Shown here: positions 1 to 9,108 of the stretch, piece after piece
Layout: the number at the start of each line of letters is the position of its first letter
Position numbering within the stretch: position 1 is the first letter of the stretch
Source: Mycobacterium sp. Z3061
GTDB lineage: Bacteria; Actinomycetota; Actinomycetes; Mycobacteriales; Mycobacteriaceae
Direction of reading: 5' to 3'
DNA: 64,000 nucleotides
NCBI RefSeq assembly: GCF_031583025.1
Contig: NZ_CP134062.1
Location: 5,801,234-5,865,233, forward strand
Notes under the pieces: generated by a model
Seen by the model: only the letters and a program-made list of their open reading frames with translations
Database searches by the model: none
What the model was told of the DNA's origin: nothing
Program-made: the position numbers and the translations under genes

Positions 1-303
<303 letters not shown>

Positions 304-406
304 CAACCGCCCAGCGTGTCAGTACCCCGTTACCGGAGTTCGCTGCACTAGAGTTCGCACGTAACGATTCCGTTGCTGACGTGCACGGAGTCTGCGAGGA
401 GAAGCC

Positions 407-1186
407 ATGCGGGAACTCAAAGTGGTTGGGCTTGACCCCGACGGCAAATTCGTCCTCTGCGAGGGCGCCAGCTCGGCCGAGAAGTTCCGACTGCCGGCCG
501 ATGAGCGTCTGCGAGCCGTGCTCGACGGGGAGCCGATACCACCCGAGCAGCCGGCGCTCGACATCGTCGTCACGAACATGTTGAGCCCCAAGGAGATTCA
601 GGCCCGAATCCGCGCCGGTGCGTCCGTCGAGCAGGTCGCCGCGGCGTCCGGATCCGACGTGACACGGATCCAGCGGTTCGCCAATCCGGTGTTGCTGGAG
701 CGCTTCCGCGCCGCGGAGCTGGCGACTGCCGCGCACCCGGTCCTGGCCGACGGACCTGCGGTGCTGAGTCTGTTGGAGACTGTCACGGCGGCGTTGGTGG
801 GACGGGGCCTGAGCCCGGAGAAACTCACCTGGGACGCCTGGCGCAACGAAGACAGCCGCTGGACGGTGCAACTCGGCTGGCAGGCCGGCCGCTCGGACAA
901 CGTCGCCCATTTCCGCTTCACGCCCGGAGCGCACGGCGGCACCGTCACCGCTATCGACGACGCGGCCAGCGAGCTCATCGACCCTGAGTTCAAGCCCCGC
1001 CAGCTTGCCCCGGTGGCGCGCTTGGCGTTCGAGGCCGCCGCAGAACCGGCCCAAGCCCCACCGCCCGCGCAACCGAGCGCCCCGGACACGCCGGCCGAGC
1101 AGCCGGCCGGCAGCAGGCGCGGCAAGCCGGCCATCCCCGCCTGGGAGGACGTCCTCCTCGGGGTGCGCTCAAGCGGCCAACGCTAA
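407..1186 (+). CDS. sepH: SepH-like cell-division protein (DUF3071)
   Basis: 259 residues. The N-terminal half (MRELKVVGLDPDGKFVLCEG, then a helix-turn-helix-like stretch IQARIRAGASVEQVAAASGS) is the DUF3071 domain of SepH. In Streptomyces and mycobacteria SepH binds FtsZ and promotes its assembly. The C-terminal 70 residues are proline/alanine-rich and end in a basic segment, as in the family. ATG follows a GAGGAGAAG ribosome site. It sits 103 bases after serC, as Rv0883c does after Rv0884c. Function is inferred from the family. Confidence 0.85.
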   Translation: MRELKVVGLDPDGKFVLCEGASSAEKFRLPADERLRAVLDGEPIPPEQPALDIVVTNMLSPKEIQARIRAGASVEQVAAASGSDVTRIQRFANPVLLERFRAAELATAAHPVLADGPAVLSLLETVTAALVGRGLSPEKLTWDAWRNEDSRWTVQLGWQAGRSDNVAHFRFTPGAHGGTVTAIDDAASELIDPEFKPRQLAPVARLAFEAAAEPAQAPPPAQPSAPDTPAEQPAGSRRGKPAIPAWEDVLLGVRSSGQR

Positions 1187-1234
1187 GTCGATCGCAAGCC
1201 GGGCGCAGCATTTCGCACGCTCGTCGGCAGCCGC

Positions 1235-1513
1235 CTAACTGGCACCCATCAGCGTCACGGCCAGCAGTGACACCCACGCCCCGGCCACCCCGATCGCCGC
1301 CCCGAGCACGAACCACCGCAACACCAGGGTGCGTCGCCAGCCCCACAGCGTGGGTGCGAGTCCGCCGACCGCCACCACATTGAGGCCCACGGCCAACAGC
1401 GGATGCACTCGGATCAGCCCGAGGCTGAGCACCACGATCGCTGCACCGGTGACGGCGGCGACGAAACCGGCCACCGCCAAACCCGTTGCCCAGGGCACGG
1501 ACTCATCGTTCAC
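1235..1513 (-). CDS. Small membrane protein, DUF2537 family (Rv0882-like)
   Basis: 92 residues with three hydrophobic segments (about 9-32, 38-56 and 66-90) and few charged residues, so a small integral membrane protein. Composition and position (between sepH and the SpoU methyltransferase) match Rv0882, a DUF2537 protein of unknown function. It follows the methyltransferase on the same strand by 9 bases and is probably cotranscribed with it and the MarR gene. No catalytic motif is visible. Confidence 0.7.
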   Translation of the reverse strand: MNDESVPWATGLAVAGFVAAVTGAAIVVLSLGLIRVHPLLAVGLNVVAVGGLAPTLWGWRRTLVLRWFVLGAAIGVAGAWVSLLAVTLMGAS

Positions 1514-1522
1514 GTCGCGAGC

Positions 1523-2347
1523 CTAGCCCGAGCACACCCGCTCGTAGAACGCCACCGCGGCCGCCGTCGCTACGTTGAGCGAGTCGGTGCCACGCGACAT
1601 CGGGATCCGCACCCGCACGTCGCTGATCCGCAGCGCGGCCGCCGTCAGTCCGGGCCCTTCGGCGCCGACGAGCACCGCGACCCGTTCCTGACGCACCGTC
1701 GTCATCGCCTCCCGCAGGTCGCGTGCGCCGCCGTCTGGCGTCATCGCCAACAGCCGGAAGCCGAGCTCACGGAGTCGCACCAGGTCGGCCGGCCAGTCGG
1801 TGGCCCGCGCATAGGGCACCAGCAGCGCGTGACCCATGGAAACGCGGACCGCGCGACGGTAGAGCGGGTCGGCGCAGCCGCTGCCGAAAACCACCGCGTC
1901 CACCCCCAGGCCCGCCGCGTTGCGGAAGATGGAGCCGAGGTTCTCATGGTCGTTGACGCCTTCGAGCACCGCCACGGTGCGCGCGCCCTGGACCACCTGG
2001 GCGACGCTCGGCTCTGCCACCCGGCTGGCGCTGGCCAACACCCCACGGTTGAGATGGAACCCCACCGCCTGCGCCATCACCTCGGCGGAGGCCCGGTAGT
2101 ACGGCGCCGTGGTGGCCGTCAGGTCGTCTCTCAACTCGGCCAGCCTGCGGTCGGTACCCAGCAGCGCGCGCGGGGCGAACCTCGAAGCCAGCATGCGTTG
2201 CACCACCAGCACACCCTCGGCGATCACCAGACCCTTGCCGGTGGGCAGGTCGGGACGGCGGTCAACGCTGTTCAGGTCGCGGAAATCGTCCAGGCGCGGG
2301 TCGTCGGGATCGGTGACGTCCTGAACATCGATGTCCGGCGCGGTCAC
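1523..2347 (-). CDS. TrmH/SpoU-family RNA 2'-O-ribose methyltransferase
   Basis: 274 residues from a GTG at 2347 that overlaps the MarR stop as GTGA, which decides the start. The three SPOUT motifs are visible: motif 1 ([20 protein letters not shown]), motif 2 ([10 protein letters not shown]) and motif 3 ([22 protein letters not shown]), which form the AdoMet-binding knot. An RNA-substrate-binding N-terminal domain ([12 protein letters not shown]) precedes them. Such enzymes methylate a ribose 2'-OH in rRNA or tRNA; the site cannot be read from sequence. Orthologue by position of Rv0881. Confidence 0.88.
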   Translation of the reverse strand: MTAPDIDVQDVTDPDDPRLDDFRDLNSVDRRPDLPTGKGLVIAEGVLVVQRMLASRFAPRALLGTDRRLAELRDDLTATTAPYYRASAEVMAQAVGFHLNRGVLASASRVAEPSVAQVVQGARTVAVLEGVNDHENLGSIFRNAAGLGVDAVVFGSGCADPLYRRAVRVSMGHALLVPYARATDWPADLVRLRELGFRLLAMTPDGGARDLREAMTTVRQERVAVLVGAEGPGLTAAALRISDVRVRIPMSRGTDSLNVATAAAVAFYERVCSG

Positions 2348-2775
2348 GGGCTTTCGTCGACCAAAGCCGAGATCAGGTCGGACGCGTTGCGCAGGATGTC
2401 GAGCTGGGCATCGTCCAAAGTCGCCAGCCGCTCGGCCAGCCACTCCTGACGGGCCTGACGGGCCGCTCTGACCAATTCGGCGCCGGCCTCGGAGACCGAA
2501 ACCAGCACCTGCCGGCCGTCGACGGGGTGCGGGGCGCGGTCGACCAGCCCCTCGTCGGCCAGGGAAGCGATCACCCGGGTCATCGACGGCGGCCGGACCC
2601 GTTCCCGGATCGCCAGCGCGCCGGGCGTCATCGCACCCTCGTTGGCCAGCGTCGTCAGTGCCGAAAGCTGGGTCAGCGATACCGGCGACGAAGCGTTCCG
2701 AAACCGGAGTTGGCGAGCCAGCCGCATGACTGCCAATGACAAGTCTGCTGCCAACCGCGCATCGCTGTCAGGCAC
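2344..2775 (-). CDS. MarR-family transcriptional regulator (Rv0880-like)
   Basis: 143 residues with the MarR winged helix: [20 protein letters not shown], recognition region [20 protein letters not shown], and the wing [17 protein letters not shown] with the conserved D-x-R. The flanking N- and C-terminal helices form the dimer interface in this family. It is the first gene of a three-gene minus-strand unit (regulator, RNA methyltransferase, DUF2537) and diverges from the DUF2530 gene, so it may control both; no operator could be assigned with confidence. Confidence 0.88.
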   Translation of the reverse strand: MPDSDARLAADLSLAVMRLARQLRFRNASSPVSLTQLSALTTLANEGAMTPGALAIRERVRPPSMTRVIASLADEGLVDRAPHPVDGRQVLVSVSEAGAELVRAARQARQEWLAERLATLDDAQLDILRNASDLISALVDESP

Positions 2776-2889
2776 AGCGCGAGGTTACAACCAAACGCCA
2801 GAGACGGGAATCAGAAACGGCGAACCACACGCCGCCGGCTCACCACGGCGATCACCGCCGGGATCGTCGGCGGTATGTTGAGACGCGAA

Positions 2890-3159
2890 ATGACTGACCA
2901 GCCTGCGCCCGAACCACCGCCGCTGCCACCGGCGCTGCTTGCGGTGTGGCCGATCATCCTGGTCGGTGCGCTGGGTTGGCTGGTCGCCGTAGCCGTCGCG
3001 TTCCTCGTACCCGGTCTCGAGACGTGGCGCCCGATTGCTATCGCCGGCCTCGGCGTGGGGGTGCTGGGAACCAGCATCTTCGGGTGGCAACTTGCCGCCG
3101 CCCGCCGCGGCGCCCGGGGTGCGCAGGCCGGTCTGGAAACCCTGCTCGATCACCGATAA
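2890..3159 (+). CDS. DUF2530 membrane protein (Rv0879c-like)
   Basis: 89 residues: a proline-rich N-terminus, two transmembrane helices (about 16-40 and 47-65) and a basic cytoplasmic tail (AARRGARGAQAG). Length and pattern fit DUF2530. The start chosen is MTDQPAPEPP; an ATG at 2875 would add five residues. It diverges from the MarR gene, as in M. tuberculosis. Function unknown. Confidence 0.7.
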   Translation: MTDQPAPEPPPLPPALLAVWPIILVGALGWLVAVAVAFLVPGLETWRPIAIAGLGVGVLGTSIFGWQLAAARRGARGAQAGLETLLDHR

Positions 3160-3173
3160 CTCAAGGAGGACGC

Positions 3174-3629
3174 ATGGCCGCCCCGCTGCTACAGGCTTCG
3201 ATCGACATCGACGCGCCGCCCGCCAAAGTGTGGGAGTTGATCTCTGACTTCCGGCGCATGCCGCAGTGGAGTCCCCAGTGCCGGTGGATGCGGCAGTTCG
3301 GACCGCTGCGCAACGGGACCCGCACGCTGAACCTCAACCGGCGCAACCGCCTGTTCTGGCCGACGACGTCTACGGTCGTGGAGGTCGTTCCGGAGAAGAA
3401 GTTGGCATTCCGGGTCGATACCAATCGCACCATCTGGAGCTACGAGCTCGAGCCCCAAGGGGCGGGCACTCGCGTAACGGAGAGCCGCCACGCCGAAAAC
3501 GGCACCAGCGCAGTGTCCAACCTCACGGTGAATGCACTCCTGGGCGGAACCGACAGCTTCGAGCGGGAGTTGGTCGAGGGCATGAACGCATCGCTGGAAC
3601 GGATCAAGTCCGCCGCCGAGGGGCGCTGA
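3174..3629 (+). CDS. SRPBCC/polyketide cyclase-type lipid-binding protein
   Basis: 151 residues starting at ATG 3174 after a strong AAGGAGGA site. Hallmarks of a START/SRPBCC fold: ASIDIDAPPAKVWELISDFRRMPQWSP at the N-terminus, a central beta-sheet, and a long C-terminal helix (FERELVEGMNASLERIKSAAE). These proteins form a hydrophobic cavity; ligand unknown. It lies 14 bases after the DUF2530 gene. In H37Rv this slot holds PPE13 (Rv0878c), from memory, so the locus differs there. A 5-bp stem (GGCGC-TGAG-GCGCC) overlaps its stop codon. Confidence 0.8.
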   Translation: MAAPLLQASIDIDAPPAKVWELISDFRRMPQWSPQCRWMRQFGPLRNGTRTLNLNRRNRLFWPTTSTVVEVVPEKKLAFRVDTNRTIWSYELEPQGAGTRVTESRHAENGTSAVSNLTVNALLGGTDSFERELVEGMNASLERIKSAAEGR

Positions 3630-3712
3630 GGCGCCGGACGCAGCGGAAAGCATAGCGGCATGGCAGTCAAACCTGCTGAGCCGCAGCGTATTACAAGATC
3701 AAGCGGGCGGCG

Positions 3713-4798
3713 TTAGCCGGACTCCGGACCATCGCTGGGGACGTCGGGCACCTGCGGTTCCACAGGGTCCGTGAGGTCTGCCGGCCCCGCTGTCTCAGCC
3801 GGTGCGGAGGGCTCCGGCTCCGTCGGCTCGGGGGTCTCGGCGGGCGCGGCAGCCTCCACAGGCGCGTCGGGTTCGGCAACCTCGACAGGCGCCTCGGGCT
3901 CGGCGGGCGCGTCGGTCTCCACCGGCGCGTCAGCCTCAACCGGTGCGTCAGCCTCAACCAGCGCCTCAGGTTCGGCGGGCGCGTCAGCCGCGGCATCCAG
4001 AGCCTCGACGACCTCGACAGGCGGCTTCGCTGCCACGTCGAGCACCCCGTCGTCGTACGGTTCGTACATCGGCGAACCGGTACCCGCCGGGGCGGGAGTA
4101 TCGGAATGCGCGCCGCACCCGTAGAACTTGTCGACGACGTGCCCGTCGGCGGACAGTTCATTGCCGCAGACACCGAACATCTCCCCGAGCGATCCGGCCA
4201 GCGGCAGGAAGAATCCGCAGTCACGGCACACGCGCTTGGTCGCGCGCGACATCGCCGAGTCGGGTCCGTAGTCACCTTCGTGCCAGCGCTCCGCGGCGTC
4301 GGCGCGGCCCCAGGGGCTCATCACCCAGCGCCGGCCCAGGCCGAGTTCGACGGCGACCTCATCGATGTAGGGGTCCCCGCTGGCGCTGTATCCGGGGACC
4401 AGCCGCGGGTCGTCCTTCACCGGCGCCAACAGGTCCCCGGGGCCCAGGTCTCCCGGCCGCACCCGCTGGTCCCACGGAACCCAGTCCGGCGCGAGCAGGG
4501 CGGTCGGACCGGGGATCAGCACAACCTCGCTGATCGTGGCGTGGTCGGCACCGGGGTACCCGGCGACGACGACGGCCCACTGCCAGCCCTGATATCCGGG
4601 CACGTGGGCCAGGAACCGGTGGGTGGCGGCGTTCGGGTCCTCGTAGCTGACACCCAGGTAATCGCCGACGGCGTCTGCCCCGCTGAACTCCGCCACCGCT
4701 TCCCTGGCCTGCTCAGCCGCACCCGTGAGCACCCCCGCGAGCTCGTCGGGCCACTCAGCCACGGTCGCTACGGAGGACTCCTCCATGGGTCCGGTCAC
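3713..4798 (-). CDS. DUF3027 protein with zinc-ribbon-like cysteines and acidic Pro/Ala tail (Rv0877-like)
   Basis: 361 residues. The first ~240 are the DUF3027 region, ending in a four-cysteine cluster (CRDCGFFLPL.., then FGVCGNEL and FYGCGAHSD) that looks like a metal-binding ribbon. The last ~110 residues are low complexity, with repeated APVEADAPVEADAPVE-type units. GTG 4798 is preceded by AAGGTGAC; the alternative is ATG 4786. The upstream DNA holds a tandem AAGGTGACATT repeat. It diverges from the MFS gene. Function unknown; the tail is longer than I recall for Rv0877 (262 aa). Confidence 0.72.
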   Translation of the reverse strand: MTGPMEESSVATVAEWPDELAGVLTGAAEQAREAVAEFSGADAVGDYLGVSYEDPNAATHRFLAHVPGYQGWQWAVVVAGYPGADHATISEVVLIPGPTALLAPDWVPWDQRVRPGDLGPGDLLAPVKDDPRLVPGYSASGDPYIDEVAVELGLGRRWVMSPWGRADAAERWHEGDYGPDSAMSRATKRVCRDCGFFLPLAGSLGEMFGVCGNELSADGHVVDKFYGCGAHSDTPAPAGTGSPMYEPYDDGVLDVAAKPPVEVVEALDAAADAPAEPEALVEADAPVEADAPVETDAPAEPEAPVEVAEPDAPVEAAAPAETPEPTEPEPSAPAETAGPADLTDPVEPQVPDVPSDGPESG

Positions 4799-4919
4799 AG
4801 TGTCACCTTAATGTCACCTTGTCGATGGCGTTCTTTCGTGCGCCCCCATACTGCCGGAAGACACGATGACCGAGCCACACCGGTTTACTCCGCAGTGACT
4901 CGGCATAGGACAGAATTGA

Positions 4920-6605
4920 ATGGTGTCCGGACGGCGAGGTGATGATGCGGGCCGGATGGCCCCACCCCCGGGCCGCCGGACCCGATCGCCCAACCAGCAT
5001 CCGGGCATGGCGAACTACCCGGCAGATGACGCCGACTATCGCCGGTCGCGCCGGCCGCCACCACCGCCGAGCGCCAACCGTTACCTGCCGCCGCTGGACC
5101 ACGAGCCGCCCCGGGCGCGCGACACCGAGCCCGAGTCGCCGCGCGCTGCCGGTGAACGCATCACCGTCACCCGCGCCGCGGCCATGCGCAGCCGTGAAAT
5201 GGGCTCCCGGATGTACTGGATGGTGCAGCGCGCCGCCACCGCTGATGGAGCCGACAAGTCCGGGCTCACCGCGCTGACCTGGCCGGTGATGGCGAACTTC
5301 GCCGTCGACTCCGCTATGGCGGTCGCCCTGGCCAACACGCTGTTCTTCGCGGCGGCCAGCGGTGAAAGCAAATCCAAAGTCGCGCTGTACCTATTGATCA
5401 CCATCGCACCGTTCGCCGTCATCGCGCCGCTGATCGGCCCGGCGCTGGACAAGCTGCAGCACGGCCGGCGGGTCGCGTTGGCGTTGTCGTTCGCGCTGCG
5501 CACCGCGCTGGCTCTGGTGTTGATCATGAATTACGACGGCGCCAGCGGCAGCTTCCCGCCGTGGGTGCTGTATCCCTGCGCCCTGGCAATGATGGTGTTC
5601 TCCAAGTCGTTCAGCGTGCTGCGCAGCGCCGTGACGCCGCGCGTCATGCCGCCGACCATCGATCTGGTCCGGGTCAACTCTCGGCTGACGGTGTTCGGGC
5701 TGCTGGGCGGCACCATCGCCGGCGGCGCAATCGCGGCGGGCGTCGAGTTCGCATGCACCCACATGTTCAAACTGCCCGGCGCGCTGTTCGTCGTCGTAGG
5801 CATCACGATCGCCGGCGCCCTGCTCTCCATGCGCATCCCGAGTTGGGTGGAGGTGACCGCGGGCGAGGTCCCCGCCACCTTGAGCTACCACCGTCACAGC
5901 GACCACCTGCACCAGAGCTGGCAGGAGGAAGGCGCGAAGGTCGGCGGCAAGCTGCGACAACCCCTGGGCCGCAACATCATCACCTCGCTGTGGGGCAACT
6001 GCACCATCAAGGTCATGGTCGGCTTCCTGTTCTTGTACCCGGCGTTCGTGGCCAAGGCGCACGACGCCGACGGGTGGGTGCAGCTGGCCATGCTGGGCAT
6101 GATCGGTGCCGCCGCCGCCATCGGTAACTTCGCCGGCAACTTCGCCAGCGCGCGTCTGAAGCTGGGCCGGCCGGCCGTTCTGGTGGTGCGGTGCACCCTG
6201 GCGGTGACTGCGTTCGCCATCGCCGCCGCGGTCGGCGGGAACCTGATCGTGGTCGCGGTCGCCACGCTGGTCACCTCGGGTTCAAGCGCCATCGCCAAGG
6301 CCTCGCTGGACGCGTCGCTGCAGGACGACCTACCTGAGGAGTCCCGCGCTTCAGGATTCGGGCGTTCAGAGTCCACCTTGCAGTTGGCGTGGGTACTGGG
6401 AGGCGCGGTCGGCGTGTTGGTCTACACCGAACTGTGGGTCGGCTTCACCGTCGTCAGTGCCCTGCTGATTCTTGGCCTGGCCCAGACGATCGTCAGCTTC
6501 CGGGGCGACTCGCTGATCCCCGGTCTCGGTGGCAACCGACCTGTCATGGTCGAGCAGGAGGGCCGGCGCCCCGGCGCCCCGACGCCCGGAGTGATGCCGC
6601 GGTGA
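4920..6605 (+). CDS. MFS-type transporter (Rv0876c-like)
   Basis: 561 residues. About 110 residues are a hydrophilic, proline/arginine-rich cytoplasmic N-terminus, followed by roughly twelve hydrophobic helices with the MFS loop-2-like LIGPALDKLQHGRR after the second to third helix. Substrate unknown. The N-terminus is uncertain: ATG 5007 (MANYPADD) is an in-frame alternative. It overlaps the next gene by four bases (GTGA at 6602), so the two are translationally coupled, as with Rv0876c-Rv0875c. Confidence 0.78.
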   Translation: MVSGRRGDDAGRMAPPPGRRTRSPNQHPGMANYPADDADYRRSRRPPPPPSANRYLPPLDHEPPRARDTEPESPRAAGERITVTRAAAMRSREMGSRMYWMVQRAATADGADKSGLTALTWPVMANFAVDSAMAVALANTLFFAAASGESKSKVALYLLITIAPFAVIAPLIGPALDKLQHGRRVALALSFALRTALALVLIMNYDGASGSFPPWVLYPCALAMMVFSKSFSVLRSAVTPRVMPPTIDLVRVNSRLTVFGLLGGTIAGGAIAAGVEFACTHMFKLPGALFVVVGITIAGALLSMRIPSWVEVTAGEVPATLSYHRHSDHLHQSWQEEGAKVGGKLRQPLGRNIITSLWGNCTIKVMVGFLFLYPAFVAKAHDADGWVQLAMLGMIGAAAAIGNFAGNFASARLKLGRPAVLVVRCTLAVTAFAIAAAVGGNLIVVAVATLVTSGSSAIAKASLDASLQDDLPEESRASGFGRSESTLQLAWVLGGAVGVLVYTELWVGFTVVSALLILGLAQTIVSFRGDSLIPGLGGNRPVMVEQEGRRPGAPTPGVMPR

Positions 6606-7087
6606 AACGCACAGTGGCCGCTCTGGTCGCGGCCGTCGTGGTGGCGCTGGCTGCCGGAGCCGGTCTCGGGATCTGGCTACTGTCCCGTGATCGAGGCCCG
6701 CACTTCCCGGAGATCAGCGCCTACTCGCGTGGCCATACCGTCCGGGTGGGTCCCTACCTGTATTGCAACGTGCTGAACCTCAACGACTGCCAGACGCCAC
6801 AGTCGCAGGGCGAATTGCAGGTGAGCGAACGCTTTCCGGTGCAGCTGTCGGTGCCCGAGGCCATCGGCCGGGCCCCGTGGCGGCTGCTGCAGATCTATGA
6901 GGACCCGACCAACACCGCGACCACCTTCTTCCGGCCGGACACGCGCCTCGCGGTCACCATTCCCACCGTCGACCCACACCGGGGACGGCTGACCGGGGTC
7001 GTGGTGCAGCTGTTGACCCTGGTGGTCGACGACGGCGAACTGCGCGAAGCACCGCATGCGGAATGGTCTGTCCGCGTGACCTTTTGA
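6602..7087 (+). CDS. Membrane-anchored exported protein, DUF2771-like (Rv0875c-like)
   Basis: 161 residues from GTG 6602, overlapping the MFS stop. One N-terminal hydrophobic segment (about residues 4-27, without a lipobox cysteine) anchors an extracytoplasmic domain with a likely cysteine pair (PYLYCNVLNLNDC). Its coupling to the transporter suggests a periplasmic accessory role, but this is inference. It converges on the GST-like gene with a 12-base gap. Confidence 0.7.
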   Translation: MKRTVAALVAAVVVALAAGAGLGIWLLSRDRGPHFPEISAYSRGHTVRVGPYLYCNVLNLNDCQTPQSQGELQVSERFPVQLSVPEAIGRAPWRLLQIYEDPTNTATTFFRPDTRLAVTIPTVDPHRGRLTGVVVQLLTLVVDDGELREAPHAEWSVRVTF

Positions 7088-7099
7088 CCTGCGCCGAAC

Positions 7100-8104
7100 T
7101 CACGCGCCGTGACCGGCTGGCACCCGTTCCCCGTCGGCCGGCGGCCCGGGTGGAGTGCCGTCGCCGAACGGCCTGCCGCCCAACGCTTCCCGGCCGTGCG
7201 GTGTGAGCCAGCCGGACAGGTCAGGGCCCTTGGGCACGATGCGGGTGGGGTTGATGTCGGCGTGCACGATGTAGTAGTGCTGCTTGATCTGAACGAAGTC
7301 GGTGGTGTCGCCGAAACCCGGTGTCTGGAACAGGTCTCGCGCATACGCCCACAGCACCGGCAGCTCTGACAGCTTGGACCGATTGCATTTGAAGTGCCCG
7401 TGATACACCGGGTCGAAGCGGGCCAGCGTGGTGAACAGCCGGACGTCAGCCTCGGTGATGGTGTCTCCCACCAGATATCGCTGATGCGCCAGCCGGTCGC
7501 TGACCCAATCCAGCGCGGTGAACAACCGGTCGTACGCCGCCTCGTAGGACTCCTGCGAGCCGGCGAATCCGCAGCGGTACACCCCATTGTTGATCTCGGT
7601 GTAGATGCGCTTGCTCACTTCGTCAATCTCGTCGCGCAACTCCTCGGGGTAGAGCTGCGGCGCCCCCTCCCGGTGGTAGGCGGTCCACTCGGTGGAGAAG
7701 TCGAGGGTGATCTGCGCGAAATCGTTGGTGACGACGGCGCCGGTCGGTATGTCGACGATGGCCGGGACCGTGATGCCCTTGGGGTAATCGGGATCACGCT
7801 TGAAGTAGGCGTCCTGCAAGCGCGGAATCTTCAGCACCGGGTCGACGCCGCCGGGATCAAGGTCGAACGTCCAGCTGCGCTCGTCATGGGTGGGACCGCA
7901 AAAACCAATGGAGAGAACGGATTCCAGGCCGAGCAATCTGCGCACGATGATGGTGCGATTAGCCCAGGGGCACGCGCGGGCTACGACGAGCCGATATCGG
8001 CCCGGCTCCACCGGATAACCGTCACGCCCGTCGGCGGTGATGCGGGTGGTGATGTAGTTGGTGTCGCGGTTGAATTCGCCCTTGCCGGCAACGTAGGAGC
8101 CCAT
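7100..8104 (-). CDS. Glutathionyl-hydroquinone reductase-like (Xi-class GST) protein
   Basis: 334 residues. The thioredoxin-like N-terminal domain carries the Xi-class CPW motif (VARACPWANR, Cys45), and the C-terminal half is the helical GST domain (YDRLFTALDWVSDRLAHQRYLVGDTITEADVRLFTTL, then YHGHFKCN). In the E. coli YqjG/yeast ECM4 family the cysteine removes a thiol from S-conjugated hydroquinones. Mycobacteria use mycothiol rather than glutathione, so the natural thiol is uncertain. In H37Rv this position holds other genes (fadE10, PE_PGRS15), from memory. Confidence 0.85.
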   Translation of the reverse strand: MGSYVAGKGEFNRDTNYITTRITADGRDGYPVEPGRYRLVVARACPWANRTIIVRRLLGLESVLSIGFCGPTHDERSWTFDLDPGGVDPVLKIPRLQDAYFKRDPDYPKGITVPAIVDIPTGAVVTNDFAQITLDFSTEWTAYHREGAPQLYPEELRDEIDEVSKRIYTEINNGVYRCGFAGSQESYEAAYDRLFTALDWVSDRLAHQRYLVGDTITEADVRLFTTLARFDPVYHGHFKCNRSKLSELPVLWAYARDLFQTPGFGDTTDFVQIKQHYYIVHADINPTRIVPKGPDLSGWLTPHGREALGGRPFGDGTPPGPPADGERVPAGHGA

Positions 8105-8135
8105 TCATCCATCCTGCCGCACGGACGACGGTGGA

Positions 8136-8555
8136 TCAGGCCTCGAACTCCCGCGCGACGGCCTTGACCACCTCGGAGATCTGGCGGGCGGTCTTGCGAT
8201 CGGGGTAGCGGCCCTTGCGCAACTCGGGCTGGACGGTGCTTTCCAGCAGCGTGATCATGTCCTCGACCATGCCGTGCAGCTCGTCGGGACTGTGCTTGTG
8301 TTCGGCCGGCGCCTCGCGACGCGGGCGGGCGGCCGACCGCGCCAGGCTCGGCGGCGGGTCGATCAGCTTGAGGCTCAACGCCTGCGGTCCACGCCGGCCG
8401 GATGCGATGCCGAACTCGACCTTCTGCCCCGCTTTGAGCCCTTCGACACCCGCGGGCAACGCCGAGGAGCGGACGTAGACGTCCTCGCCATCCTCCTGCG
8501 ACAGGAAGCCGAACCCCTTCTCGGAGTCGTACCACTTCACTTTGCCGGTCGGCAC
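8136..8555 (-). CDS. cspB: Cold-shock domain protein with C-terminal extension (Rv0871-like)
   Basis: 139 residues from GTG 8555, preceded by an AGGTGAGA site; [20 protein letters not shown] is the usual start of this family. Both RNA-binding motifs are present: RNP1 (KGFGFL) and RNP2 (VYVRSS in place of VFVH). Unlike 67-residue CspA, it has about 70 extra residues: a basic linker ([10 protein letters not shown]) and a helical tail. An ATG at 8597 would add 14 residues. Probably an RNA chaperone. Confidence 0.88.
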   Translation of the reverse strand: MPTGKVKWYDSEKGFGFLSQEDGEDVYVRSSALPAGVEGLKAGQKVEFGIASGRRGPQALSLKLIDPPPSLARSAARPRREAPAEHKHSPDELHGMVEDMITLLESTVQPELRKGRYPDRKTARQISEVVKAVAREFEA

Positions 8556-8718
8556 TGCTCTCACCTGCTTGTCTGATGGATCACTGGTATGCGACATAGA
8601 AGACGCGTCCCGCCTGCGCAGGACGCGTTGACGATCACAGATCCTACTCGGATGCCCGACCGCCGAGCACCCCGGTTTAGCGGGTACTCGGTAGGCTTGC
8701 ATTACCGCTGGAGGAAAG

Positions 8719-9108
8719 ATGCGCCTGATTCTGAACGTTATCTGGTTGATTTTCGGTGGCCTCTGGCTGGCTCTCGGCTATCTCCTGGCGGCGCTGGTGT
8801 GCTTCCTGCTGATCGTCACCATCCCGTTCGGTTTCGCCGCGCTGCGTATCGCCTCATATGCGCTGTGGCCGTTCGGCCGCACCATCGTCGAGAAGCCCGG
8901 CACCGGGACGGGCGCGCTGATCGGCAACGTCATCTGGATCCTGCTGTTCGGGTTGTGGCTGGCGATCGGACACCTGGCGAGCGCGATCGCCATGGCCGCC
9001 ACGATCATCGGCATTCCCCTGGCGCTGGCAAATCTGAAGCTGATCCCCGTGTCACTGGTACCGCTCGGTAAAGAAATCGTCCCGGCCGACGCACGGATGA
9101 CCGCATGA
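8719..9108 (+). CDS. YccF-family inner-membrane protein (Rv0870c-like)
   Basis: 129 residues with two duplicated YccF units: [20 protein letters not shown] and [20 protein letters not shown], each followed by a second helix and a PFGF/IPLA turn. ATG 8719 follows GGAGGAAAG. It overlaps moaA by ATGA at 9105, so it is cotranscribed with the molybdopterin genes although no role in that pathway is known. Confidence 0.82.
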   Translation: MRLILNVIWLIFGGLWLALGYLLAALVCFLLIVTIPFGFAALRIASYALWPFGRTIVEKPGTGTGALIGNVIWILLFGLWLAIGHLASAIAMAATIIGIPLALANLKLIPVSLVPLGKEIVPADARMTA

